Source: Bacteroides sp.
GTDB lineage: Bacteria > Bacteroidota > Bacteroidia > Bacteroidales > Muribaculaceae
Reading direction: 5' to 3'
Assembly (NCBI GenBank): GCA_023665145.1
Contig: JAMPEM010000022.1
Span: 1 to 33,255, forward strand
DNA: 33,255 nt
Both the position numbers and the translations under genes were made by a program. Below the pieces are notes generated by a model. It was not told where the DNA came from, did no database searches, and was given only the letters and a program-made list of their open reading frames with translations. Shown piece by piece: positions 7,233 through 15,537 of the stretch. Position 1 is the first letter of the stretch; the number at the start of each line of letters is the position of its first letter.

Positions 7233-9269
7233 ATGAGATTATATAAGTTACGGTTACTTGTTTCACTGTTTGTGATAATGTTTTTTATCGGAGGGATGTT
7301 TGCAGCTTCCGTAAAGCTGCGAGTTGTCTCTTCAAATGGCGGAACAATACACAAGGGAGAGACATTTCATATAGTTTACAGCATACAAGGTGGCACTGAA
7401 ATTCCATCTAATCCGCATGTCCCGGGTGCGAAATTGCTATATTTTGATATGACGGGAGGCTCTGCAAATATAAGCCAGGTAAACATCAATGGACATATAA
7501 CGTCATCCGGTTCAATAAATGGAGAATATACGGCTACACTTAGAGCCACAGAAGAGGGTAAATTTACATTTGGACCGGTAGTGATAGGCGGTGTAAAGAG
7601 TAATGCCGTAACCTATACAATTGGCAAAGAAACGAATAATTCTGTACGTCAGGCTCAACAACAAGCCTATATGGATCCTGATGCCTCAAGTACAGGCCCT
7701 AAATTTATTGGTACGGGTAACGGGAATTTGTTTCTGAGAGCTTCTGTGAGCAAAACTAATGCTTATGAAAAAGAGGCATTGGTATATACTGTCAAGCTCT
7801 ATTGCACATTCTCAGCTATTCGATTTATCGGTGCTACGGCAGCTCCTAAATTTGAAGGATTTGTAGTAGAGGAATCTCCCAATACAGACAAGTCTCTACA
7901 TTTTGAAACATACAACGGGAAAAATTACGCTACGGCCGTTATAGCTCGCTATATTATTTTCCCTCAAATGCAGGGCACACTTAAGGTGTTGGGAAACACA
8001 TATACTGTAGCTGCAGATGAGCGTCAATATTATAATGACCCTCTATTCGGATCACTTTCCACATCCGCACCGGTGCAACTTAACGTAAAGCCTAATGACC
8101 TTACTGTAACAGTAAAACCGCTTCCTCAACCGCAACCGGCTGATTTTTCAGGAGGTGTCGGACAGTTTGTGATTACTTCCAATTTGCCGAATCAGAAATT
8201 CCTGACAAATCAGGCTGCTTCGATTGTATATACCGTAAAAGGGTCAGGCAACTTGAAATATGTAAAGATTCCTGATTTAAATAATGTTTTCCCCAAAGAA
8301 CTCGAAGTATATTCTCCGGAGACAAATGTGAGCGCAAATGTTGGAGTTTCCAACGTAAGTGGTGATGTTAAATTCGATTATTCATTCATGCCTCTTGAGG
8401 AAGGTGAGTTTAAAATCCCGGATATTACGTTAGTATATTTTAACCCCTCCACGGGCCAATACGAAAAGAGCGTGGCAAAAGGGTATACAATAACAGTCGG
8501 GAAGGGACAAGCCTCTGCAAAATCACAGACCAGACTCGGAATGAGATTTGATGACAAACTCCTCCCGGTCCTTCCTAACCTGAATCATAGTCATGTCCCA
8601 TACGTAAACACTTTCCTCTATTGGCTCTGGTACATCATTCCGGTAATATTATTCATAGCTGCCATGACAGGCTATAGAAAGCATCTCAATGACATGGCTG
8701 ATATAAAATCGCTGAAATCCAGGAAAGCCAATAAAATGGCTCTTAGACGTCTGAGAAAAGCGGCAGCTTGCATGAAAGCCGGTGACTCCGATATGTTCTA
8801 TGATGAAATCCTTCATGCTATATGGGGATATCTTGGAGATAAACTTAAAATGCCTGTATCTGATCTTAACCGTGAAAATATTGCAGACAAACTTGGTGTT
8901 GTGGCCGGAGACAGTAAATCCATCTGGGATGTCATCGATTTGCTCGATGAGTGTGAATTTGCGAAATTCTCACCCGTGCAACAATCCAAAAATATGCCCA
9001 TAATTTATCAAAAAGCGTCCGAAACTATCGCAAATCTTGAGGATTCAATCAATGCAAAGAAGATTACAGAAGGTGCGGTAGAATCAGCAGCCACGGATTT
9101 AAAAGCGGGAAATAATAAAATCAATGATAGATATGTGAATGACGACAGGATATCCACTTCTCTCTCCCAAGGGAATGATGATACTTACGAACAAACAAAT
9201 ATTGACACAGAAAATCTAAATAAATACAATTCAGAAAATCCGGATGATATGAAAGGAGGTGACAAATGA
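7233..9269 (+). CDS. batD: BatD, beta-sandwich membrane protein
   Basis: A 678-residue protein, about the normal BatD length. It has a signal peptide (residues 1-24, likely cleaved after MFA), three or more beta-rich extracytoplasmic domains to about residue 440, a transmembrane helix at about 464-483 (WLWYIIPVILFIAAM), and a cytoplasmic C-terminal part. The tail after about residue 600 is polar and probably disordered. BatD is the large envelope component of the aerotolerance complex; its exact role is unknown. The last codons read MKGGDK, and the Lys-Gly-Gly codons form a strong Shine-Dalgarno site for batE, whose start overlaps by 4 bp. Confidence 0.92.
   Translation: MRLYKLRLLVSLFVIMFFIGGMFAASVKLRVVSSNGGTIHKGETFHIVYSIQGGTEIPSNPHVPGAKLLYFDMTGGSANISQVNINGHITSSGSINGEYTATLRATEEGKFTFGPVVIGGVKSNAVTYTIGKETNNSVRQAQQQAYMDPDASSTGPKFIGTGNGNLFLRASVSKTNAYEKEALVYTVKLYCTFSAIRFIGATAAPKFEGFVVEESPNTDKSLHFETYNGKNYATAVIARYIIFPQMQGTLKVLGNTYTVAADERQYYNDPLFGSLSTSAPVQLNVKPNDLTVTVKPLPQPQPADFSGGVGQFVITSNLPNQKFLTNQAASIVYTVKGSGNLKYVKIPDLNNVFPKELEVYSPETNVSANVGVSNVSGDVKFDYSFMPLEEGEFKIPDITLVYFNPSTGQYEKSVAKGYTITVGKGQASAKSQTRLGMRFDDKLLPVLPNLNHSHVPYVNTFLYWLWYIIPVILFIAAMTGYRKHLNDMADIKSLKSRKANKMALRRLRKAAACMKAGDSDMFYDEILHAIWGYLGDKLKMPVSDLNRENIADKLGVVAGDSKSIWDVIDLLDECEFAKFSPVQQSKNMPIIYQKASETIANLEDSINAKKITEGAVESAATDLKAGNNKINDRYVNDDRISTSLSQGNDDTYEQTNIDTENLNKYNSENPDDMKGGDK
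9252..9262 (+). promoter_or_regulatory. Strong Shine-Dalgarno site for batE
   Basis: AAAGGAGGTGA lies inside the end of batD and is followed by the batE ATG at 9266, an almost ideal complement to the 16S rRNA 3' end. It occurs at a 4-bp gene overlap, as does the similar site in front of batA. Confidence 0.65.
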
Positions 9270-10108
9270 ACAAGATATTAATTAATGCCATAACTGTCAT
9301 TATTTTCACCCTTACCTATGTCGGTCTTTCCAATGCTCAAAATAATATCGCACCGGATCCCGCTGTCTCCGGAATCGCCAATGCAGATAAACTCTATGCA
9401 GAGCAGAAATATGAAGATGCCATAGCTGTATATGACGAGGTTATGGAGATAGATGGTGTCTCAGCTCCGATTCTTTATAACTTGGGCAATGCTTGTTATA
9501 AAGCTAACCAACTTGGCAGAGCGGTGCTTTGTTATGAGAGAGCGTTGAAGCTTGATCCTTCCAACACTCAAATTCGGAACAATCTTCAATACGTCCAAAC
9601 ACGTATTGAAGATATGAATAAGGCTGAAACTAAAGGTAGGAATCTTGTGGTTACACCGGATGCTCCATCTTTCTTTCTTGGTCTTTATTCTAATATCACC
9701 ACTGAGACATCATCAAATTATTGGGCACTCTTTGCAGCATTCTCATTTGTGCTTCTTGTAGGATTTCTTGCTTTATATTTCTTCACAAAGAATGTAAATG
9801 CCCGTAAATGTGGATTCTTTGGTGCTATACTATTCCTTGTGTTCTGTGTCATATTCTTAATCTTTGCCTTTGCCGCCTCAAAAGAGTATTATAGCAAGGA
9901 TGATGGAATCGTGACAGCATATAAAGTAGAACTTCGCACAGAGCCTAAAATGGATGCAAAGCCTTCTACAACCCCACTGAACAATGGCACAAAACTGTCA
10001 GTGATAGAAATCGAAAACGATGCTAAAGGTAATGCCGTATGGTATAAAGTGCGATTAAATTCGGAATTTCTGGGATGGATTAGTGCCAAAGATTTCGAAT
10101 TGATATAG
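9266..10108 (+). CDS. batE: BatE, TPR and SH3-type membrane protein
   Basis: A 280-residue protein with a signal peptide (cleavage probably after SNA, residue 24) and tetratricopeptide repeats at about residues 37-110 (PILYNLGNACYKANQLGRAV). Two transmembrane helices follow at about 153-171 and 183-206. The C-terminal domain (about 215-280) has the look of a bacterial SH3 domain (VTAYKVELRTEPKMDAKP and WYKVRLNSEFLGWI). This is the usual architecture of BatE, the last gene of the aerotolerance operon. SH3 domains of this sort often bind cell wall or peptides. No clear terminator was seen directly after the gene; a small mobile element begins 30 bp downstream. Confidence 0.9.
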   Translation: MNKILINAITVIIFTLTYVGLSNAQNNIAPDPAVSGIANADKLYAEQKYEDAIAVYDEVMEIDGVSAPILYNLGNACYKANQLGRAVLCYERALKLDPSNTQIRNNLQYVQTRIEDMNKAETKGRNLVVTPDAPSFFLGLYSNITTETSSNYWALFAAFSFVLLVGFLALYFFTKNVNARKCGFFGAILFLVFCVIFLIFAFAASKEYYSKDDGIVTAYKVELRTEPKMDAKPSTTPLNNGTKLSVIEIENDAKGNAVWYKVRLNSEFLGWISAKDFELI

Positions 10109-10138
10109 AACCGTCAAATTTCTTATTCGGAATCCTTA

Positions 10139-10377
10139 GAGGTTGGTTAATAATAAAACTTAAAATGATTAGTTTATAAAATTATTAAATGGGTTATTAT
10201 CAACTTTATAACAATTTTATTCACTCAAAATATTTTAATTGTTAATGTCTTTGGACTTCTTTTGGGTTAATCTCTGCAAATTCGACAATCATGTAGCCCG
10301 CTACACTCATTTCTCATTTACAGAAATTTCCACAAAATTATGCCCAAATCCATTAACATTTATTTTTAAACAACCTC
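10139..10377. mobile_element. Complete 239-bp non-coding element with TTA target duplication (IS5-like MITE)
   Basis: The element begins GAGGTTGGTTAATAATAAA and ends with the inverted counterpart (TTTATTTTTAAACAACCTC). The inverted repeats are about 23 bp with four mismatches. Both sides carry TTA (10136-10138 and 10378-10380), a 3-bp target duplication. Ends starting GAG with TNA targets are typical of the IS1031-type branch of the IS5 family; the assignment is inference. No transposase is encoded, so it would need an enzyme in trans. An inner hairpin TGTAGC-CC-GCTACA is at 10292-10305. Related ends occur at 1-52, 33128-33151 and 33152-33255. It fills most of the 373-bp gene-free gap between batE and the glutamine synthetase gene. 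Confidence 0.75.
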
Positions 10378-10400
10378 TTAATATAACAGCAAAAAAGTAA

Positions 10401-10436
10401 ATCCGTCCATCAATGACCATTCATTGGTGGACGGAT
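10401..10436 (-). terminator. Rho-independent terminator of the glutamine synthetase gene
   Basis: ATCCGTCCATCAATGA (10401-10416) pairs with 10421-10436 in a 16-bp stem with one G-T wobble and a 4-base loop. Read on the minus strand it is followed by TTACTTTTTT, a usable U tract. It lies 46 bp beyond the stop codon of the minus-strand gene. Confidence 0.85.
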
Positions 10437-10481
10437 AATATTTATCCTAATTATATTTTCGAAATCTATATCGATATCGGA

Positions 10482-11981
10482 TTAGCCACAGTGCCAGAAT
10501 TTGCGAACAAGGTCGATCATCTTGTGGCTGCCCTCCATCTGTTTGCGTAGATTCTTGTCATCATATCCGCGCAATTTCTTTATAATACCGTCAATCATCT
10601 GAGGTGAGAATACATCAAACTCTTCAAATGCCTTGCGATTTGCCTCCAGTGCGTCAGCAGAAGCAGCACAGCTGTCGGGAAGAGATTTGAGCGATTCAAG
10701 TTTAGCCTTATTTTCATCGTTGTGGATATTTACGCTCACATAAAGATCCTTGGCGCGATCAAGTGCATCTTCCATCTCAAATCCAATCCTTGCTGCTGCA
10801 ATCATCCCGGCCATAAGCTGATAGATATCTGCAGAACCATCAGCACTGCGTAACTCAACTGTTTGTTTTTCGGGAGCTAAAGTGTTATGTCCGGCTTCAA
10901 GTGGATTGGCTTGTGATACCATATCGTTCTCGCCTGTCCATCCAAGTGGGACACGCACCAAAACAGAACGATTTCTGTCGCCCCAACATACAGAGGTCGG
11001 TGCCTCCTGATGAGGCACAAGACGGAAATATGATGTGGGAACTTTGTTGCCCATTGCTGTGATAGCGGGAGCGTATTCCAAGATGCCGGTGATAGCTTTT
11101 TTGGCTACGTCGCTCAATTGTCCGTTCTCTGTCATCATATTGTGGCCATCCTTCATTATTTTGAAATGGATGTGAAGACCGCTACCGGCTTTTCCGGCTG
11201 TAATCTTGGGCGCAAATGTTACATCGTAACCTTTCTTTGCACCGAGTGTGCGGATTATCCATTTGGCAATCATGAGGTTGTCGGCAGCTTGCATTGCAGG
11301 TATCGGAAGGAATTCGATTTCGTTCTGCTCATAGATTTTACCATCGAGAGTGAAATTTCCCACCTCATTATGACCATACTTGATTTGTCCTCCTGACTGT
11401 GCAATCAGATACATACATTCAGCACGGAAATCATTGAACTTAGCGTAAGGCGCTGATTCGTGATAACCCTTTTGGTCTGATGCCGGAAAAAGTCCGTTGT
11501 CATCAGCAATTACGTAATATTCGAGTTCGCCCATAGCGTAGAATTCCATTCCTGTGACTTTGGTAAACGCTTCACTTGCTTTACGCAAAGTCTGATCCGG
11601 TGCAGAGCTCAACGGTTTTCCTTCCTTGTCGAAGAATGAGCAGAGCATGCTAAGAGTGGGAATCTCTGCAAAGGGGTCGATAAAAGCTGTTGAAAAACGA
11701 GGTATGACATACAAGTCGCTGTTTCCGGCCTCGATGAAAGGGAAGAGACTTGAACCATCCACACGTTCACCATAGGTGAGGATAGAATCAAGATATTCCT
11801 CTGAATTAATTACAAAATTAAGAGTCTTCAGACGATTGTCATCTGCCGGATACATGAAATTAATCATCTTGATATCATTATCCGCAACGAATTTGATAAT
11901 ATCAGCTTTGCGGATCTGATCCGGAGATTTCTGAAGATACTGCACCAAGCGATTCGGGCAGAGCTTGAGATTCTGTTCCAT
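10482..11981 (-). CDS. glnA: Glutamine synthetase, type I-like
   Basis: A 499-residue glutamine synthetase, which joins ammonia to glutamate using ATP in the cytoplasm. Family motifs are clear: an EYYVIADD stretch, the GSGLHIHF substrate/metal motif in the middle, CWGDRNRSVLVRVPLGW, and VELRSADGSADIYQLMAGMI near residue 390. The length fits GSI-type enzymes and is far below the roughly 730 residues of the GSIII enzymes also common in Bacteroides. The tyrosine adenylylation motif NLYDLP of enteric GlnA is not seen, so control by adenylylation is unlikely. The gene stands alone, with its own promoter at 12099-12130, a leader of about 110 bases, and a strong terminator. The exact in-vivo substrate is inferred from family membership. 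Confidence 0.9.
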   Translation of the reverse strand: MEQNLKLCPNRLVQYLQKSPDQIRKADIIKFVADNDIKMINFMYPADDNRLKTLNFVINSEEYLDSILTYGERVDGSSLFPFIEAGNSDLYVIPRFSTAFIDPFAEIPTLSMLCSFFDKEGKPLSSAPDQTLRKASEAFTKVTGMEFYAMGELEYYVIADDNGLFPASDQKGYHESAPYAKFNDFRAECMYLIAQSGGQIKYGHNEVGNFTLDGKIYEQNEIEFLPIPAMQAADNLMIAKWIIRTLGAKKGYDVTFAPKITAGKAGSGLHIHFKIMKDGHNMMTENGQLSDVAKKAITGILEYAPAITAMGNKVPTSYFRLVPHQEAPTSVCWGDRNRSVLVRVPLGWTGENDMVSQANPLEAGHNTLAPEKQTVELRSADGSADIYQLMAGMIAAARIGFEMEDALDRAKDLYVSVNIHNDENKAKLESLKSLPDSCAASADALEANRKAFEEFDVFSPQMIDGIIKKLRGYDDKNLRKQMEGSHKMIDLVRKFWHCG

Positions 11982-12001
11982 TATTAGATTCTAAGTATTT
12001 T

Positions 12002-12021
12002 GAGCAGCTAAAATTCTGCTC
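12002..12021 (-). promoter_or_regulatory. Small hairpin in the glutamine synthetase leader
   Basis: GAGCAG and CTGCTC pair around an 8-base loop, 21 bp before the start codon in the predicted 5' leader. There is no following U tract, so it is not a terminator. It could affect translation or mRNA stability; no known riboswitch was recognised. Confidence 0.35.
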
Positions 12022-12098
12022 GTATGGTTCATGGTATAAGTTAGTCTGATTGCTTATCCGGCAGATATTTGCATACACATATCAGCCGAAAAAGTTTG

Positions 12099-12130
12099 CA
12101 AAGATAATTATAAAATGTGATTTTTACAAT
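12099..12130 (-). promoter_or_regulatory. Promoter of the glutamine synthetase gene
   Basis: On the minus strand ATTG (12130-12127) is followed after 20 bp by TATCTTTG (12106-12099), a good match to the Bacteroidetes -33/-7 consensus TTTG-N19-21-TAnnTTTG. Transcription should begin near 12092, giving a leader of about 110 bases. Confidence 0.65.
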
Positions 12131-12194
12131 AGGAAGTCATTGAAATTACATCAGATTTTTGCGAAATATGCTGCAAAACATATATAAATTTCCC

Positions 12195-13046
12195 TTAAGG
12201 CAGAATAGGTGTGATTTCATATGGATATTTCACCGCAATCTCCGCAACTTTCCAAGCTATTTTTGCATCTTCGGGTGTTACAGTTTTTGGAAAAAAAGTA
12301 TTTTCTTTAAAAGGTGTTCTGAAAATTGCTTCATACCATGTGCATGCAGCTATATAACGTCCGATGGTTAGCTCGAGATGATAACCGTCTCGTGTTAAAT
12401 CTTTTCCGGCTATAATGGCTGTCCGTGCATCTTGAATGGCGGTTCCCGTAGGGATAAGTATTTTCAATTGTGGAAATTTGCGCATCACTTTTCGGGATGT
12501 GGAAACTATATCATGATACATCTGAAGCTCATTATTTCCATATGCTTTGAATCCTGCATGATTGGAGCCGGGAGCGTAAGCCCATGTAGAGTGCCAACAA
12601 AAAATCGGATGACGTCCTACTATAAGTCGTACACGCCTTATAAAATCGCCCAACGACGTAAAAGTTGAAAAAATACCGGAGTCTTTACTTGCTTGTTGGA
12701 AACTGATATAATTCCATTCACCGTCATGGAGTGCTGTTTCCAATGTGACATTTTCAGTTGTAGTCTTAATACCATCTACACTTATTTTTCGATAAGAGTA
12801 GGTCGGTGTGTTGTTTGTAAGATTGGAATAATGCATATCGATGGTGCAGGCGGGAATAAACAAATTCGCAATTTCCACTCCTATACCTTGTGGCGCGCAT
12901 ATTTCCCGAAGATTCTGCTCTACAGCATCTTCCGAGAAGCTGTTCCCTATGGCAAGAATACGTATAACATCTTCTGCAGATATAGTTACTGCCGAAATGC
13001 CCATTATGATAAATGTTACAATACGCAAAAAAACATTGTCTGTCAC
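12195..13046 (-). CDS. Secreted DUF4886 protein, SGNH-hydrolase-like
   Basis: A 283-residue protein starting at GTG. A hydrophobic N-terminal signal (residues 7-24, likely cleaved after ISA) is followed by ILAIGNSFSEDAVEQNL at about 29-45, the start of the DUF4886 / SGNH-like fold with a candidate serine nucleophile in GNSFS. Near the end RDGYHL supplies the Asp-x-x-His pair expected for such hydrolases. DUF4886 proteins are common in gut Bacteroidetes and are thought to be periplasmic esterases or carbohydrate deacetylases, but the substrate cannot be told here. The gene is divergent from the clostripain-like gene, with 87 bp between the start codons. No clear promoter box was found in that gap. 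Confidence 0.82.
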   Translation of the reverse strand: MTDNVFLRIVTFIIMGISAVTISAEDVIRILAIGNSFSEDAVEQNLREICAPQGIGVEIANLFIPACTIDMHYSNLTNNTPTYSYRKISVDGIKTTTENVTLETALHDGEWNYISFQQASKDSGIFSTFTSLGDFIRRVRLIVGRHPIFCWHSTWAYAPGSNHAGFKAYGNNELQMYHDIVSTSRKVMRKFPQLKILIPTGTAIQDARTAIIAGKDLTRDGYHLELTIGRYIAACTWYEAIFRTPFKENTFFPKTVTPEDAKIAWKVAEIAVKYPYEITPILP

Positions 13047-13133
13047 AGCAATTTTTTTAATTAATTTCCGTTAATCTTTATATGTTATAGGCTCGAAAAT
13101 AATCGGGTCATCCAATTATATGACGCATAATTC

Positions 13134-14348
13134 ATGAAAAAGTTTATTCTATCTTTATTTGTGGCATTGTCGTTGCCAACAATTTTTTCTGCCTGTAGTG
13201 AGGATGAACCTACACCACCGGAACCAATGCCTCCTATAATTACCGAACCGGAGAATCCCGATAATCCTCAAGATTCCGATTTGAAACCAGATCGTATTCG
13301 CACAATAGTGGTTTATGCTGTGGCAAGTAATAATCTGTCTGCAGATTTTAATGATGACTGCAAGGAGATGCTTGAAGGGATGAAAGGGATTGACAATGAA
13401 AAATATTCTCTTCTTCTATATAGAGTCGTAATTGGTGGAGATGTCGACCTTCTTGAGGTTAAAAATTCAGAGAAAGGTTTGGATTTTGTTTCCATCAAGG
13501 AGTATGACAACAATACTCTTTCCACTGATCCTGATCGACTCTCACAAGTTATCTCAGATGTCAAGGAATTGCGTCCGGCTCAAAATTATGGATTGATATT
13601 TTGGGCTCACGGGTCTTCATGGGAACCGGGAAGCAATAGTCATGGCAAAGTTGAAGCTCCGATGCTCTATGCCTATGGTGGAGATGAGTCAACCGGTGTC
13701 AGGGATTGGATGAATATTGATGAGATGGCGCAAGCTATTCCCGACAAAGGATTTGAATTTATTTGGTTTGACAACTGTTTCATGAGCAGCATCGAAGTGC
13801 TTTATCAGCTTCGCAATAAGTCGGAGTATATAGTTGCATATCCTACAGAGATTTATTCTCCGGGAATGCCTTATCACGCCACTTTACCCTTGTTGATGCA
13901 GCCGGACTGTGACCTTGTCAATGCAGCTGTCGAAACCTTTGATTCATATAATGCCTTTGATCAAGCGTGCACCATAGCTGTAATGGATATGAGTGAAATA
14001 GAACCTGTGGCTGAAGCCGCTGCCAAGGCTTGCGAGAATTTCAAAATACTTCCCACTACGTCCGGAATTCAGGTATATTCAAGATTCTCTTATGGGCCGT
14101 ATTTTGATTTTGTACAGCTATATAAAATGTTTGGATCTGACAAAGACTCTTTTTCAGCTGATGAATTTGATGTAGCTATGTCAAAATTTGTAATTTATAA
14201 GGCTTGTTCGAATAAAGATTTTAACAATCGTCCGATTGATAAAAATAATTATTCCGGTATCTCTGCCCACCACTATAAAAAATTCTCCAACAACGATTAT
14301 TTTTACACTACTCTTGATTGGTATCACAGAGTATTGAACGGATATTAA
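13134..14348 (+). CDS. Clostripain-family (C11) cysteine peptidase lipoprotein
   Basis: A 404-residue lipoprotein peptidase. The N-terminal signal ends in IFSAC (Cys 21), followed by SEDE, an acidic stretch like the lipoprotein export signal that sends Bacteroidetes lipoproteins to the cell surface. A Pro-rich linker covers about residues 25-50. The peptidase core shows IFWAHGSSW, holding the catalytic His, and WFDNCFMSSIEVLYQL, holding the catalytic Cys, plus YPTEIYSPGMPY; all match the C11 clostripain family, which cleaves after basic residues. Activity and specificity are inferred from the family. The gene stands alone between the divergent DUF4886 gene and mscS, with no obvious terminator. 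Confidence 0.9.
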   Translation: MKKFILSLFVALSLPTIFSACSEDEPTPPEPMPPIITEPENPDNPQDSDLKPDRIRTIVVYAVASNNLSADFNDDCKEMLEGMKGIDNEKYSLLLYRVVIGGDVDLLEVKNSEKGLDFVSIKEYDNNTLSTDPDRLSQVISDVKELRPAQNYGLIFWAHGSSWEPGSNSHGKVEAPMLYAYGGDESTGVRDWMNIDEMAQAIPDKGFEFIWFDNCFMSSIEVLYQLRNKSEYIVAYPTEIYSPGMPYHATLPLLMQPDCDLVNAAVETFDSYNAFDQACTIAVMDMSEIEPVAEAAAKACENFKILPTTSGIQVYSRFSYGPYFDFVQLYKMFGSDKDSFSADEFDVAMSKFVIYKACSNKDFNNRPIDKNNYSGISAHHYKKFSNNDYFYTTLDWYHRVLNGY

Positions 14349-14418
14349 AGACCATTGAAAAAAGACTGATTATAACGATTAAAATTTTGTAACAAAACTT
14401 ATCAAATTCACTGTAAAC

Positions 14419-15537
14419 ATGATTCAATCTGAAGCTATACCGGTTGTCCCTATACCCGATAATCCTCCATCGGGCAAAACATGGTTTTCAATGTTTGAGG
14501 GATTGTCATTTGACGATGCAATATCAAAGATGGCTAATTCTATTGTGGATTTCGGATTCAAGCTTCTGATTGCAATAGCGATTTTTTATGTCGGCAAGGT
14601 GATAATCCACAAGATATATCGCATGACAAGAAGCGTGCTGATTAACAGGCATGTGGATCCATCGCTTTCCACATTTATTCTCTCTTTAATCAAGATTGTG
14701 CTTTATTTCATCTTGATTATTACGGTTATAGGAATTATTGGAATTGAGACAAGTTCATTCCTTGCACTTTTTGCCTCCGCCGGTGTAGCTATTGGTATGG
14801 CACTCTCCGGGACTCTTCAGAATTTCGCCGGTGGAGTCCTTATTCTTCTGCTTAAACCATATAAAGTGGGTGATTATATAGAAGCGCAGGGATTTACCGG
14901 AACCGTCAAAGCTATACAGATTTTTCATACTGTCATAAATACAGTGGATAATAAAGCGATTATTATCCCTAATGGTGGATTGTCTACCGATTCTATCAAT
15001 AATTATTCTCATGAAAACTATCGACGTGTAGACTGGACAATATCACTCGCTTATGGCACAGACTTTGAGTCAGCCCGTGATGTAATTCTCGAAATGCTCT
15101 TGGAGGATAATCGTGTAATAAAAAAATATGTAGATGAATTCGAGGAAAAAAGAGCATCCTCGGATAATTCTGAAAATATGCCGGAAGGTAATGATTCTTG
15201 CAGAAATAAGGAAGAATGTGAATCGGAAATTAAGCAATCGGCATGGAAACGATTTCTCTCTCGTAGAAAAAAGCATCGTGAAGATATTCTCCACAAACTT
15301 CACGATCAAGAGTTAATGAACTCCGGCTTGCCCGTGAAAGCAGACCGATCACCATTTGTCGGTCTAAATGAACTTGCTGACAGCAGCATCAATCTGACCG
15401 TCAGAGCTTGGACAAGATCAGAGGATTATTGGGGGGTATATTTCGATATGAACCGGAGATTCTACTCTGAACTTCCTCAAAAAGGATTTGAATTCCCATT
15501 TCCACAACTTGACGTACATCTCTCAAGAACGTGTTAG
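14419..15537 (+). CDS. MscS-family mechanosensitive channel with inserted domain
   Basis: A 372-residue small-conductance mechanosensitive channel. Three transmembrane helices lie at about residues 43-61, 81-108 and 110-132. The last is the Gly/Ala-rich pore helix (ALFASAGVAIGMALSGTLQN), followed by the beta domain (VGDYIEAQGFTGTVKAI) and a C-terminal vestibule ending FPFPQLDVHL. It protects the cell against osmotic downshock by opening under membrane tension. About 70 extra residues (roughly 238-310), polar and with a KRFLSRRKKHRED basic stretch, interrupt the C-terminal cytoplasmic domain; standard MscS proteins of about 280-290 residues lack this. The stop codon overlaps that of the convergent maf gene. 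Confidence 0.92.
   Translation: MIQSEAIPVVPIPDNPPSGKTWFSMFEGLSFDDAISKMANSIVDFGFKLLIAIAIFYVGKVIIHKIYRMTRSVLINRHVDPSLSTFILSLIKIVLYFILIITVIGIIGIETSSFLALFASAGVAIGMALSGTLQNFAGGVLILLLKPYKVGDYIEAQGFTGTVKAIQIFHTVINTVDNKAIIIPNGGLSTDSINNYSHENYRRVDWTISLAYGTDFESARDVILEMLLEDNRVIKKYVDEFEEKRASSDNSENMPEGNDSCRNKEECESEIKQSAWKRFLSRRKKHREDILHKLHDQELMNSGLPVKADRSPFVGLNELADSSINLTVRAWTRSEDYWGVYFDMNRRFYSELPQKGFEFPFPQLDVHLSRTC

Noticed and set aside
10139..10377. Tiny open frames in the 239-bp element (16-17 codons)
   Set aside because: Too short and not resembling any transposase part; treated as non-coding.
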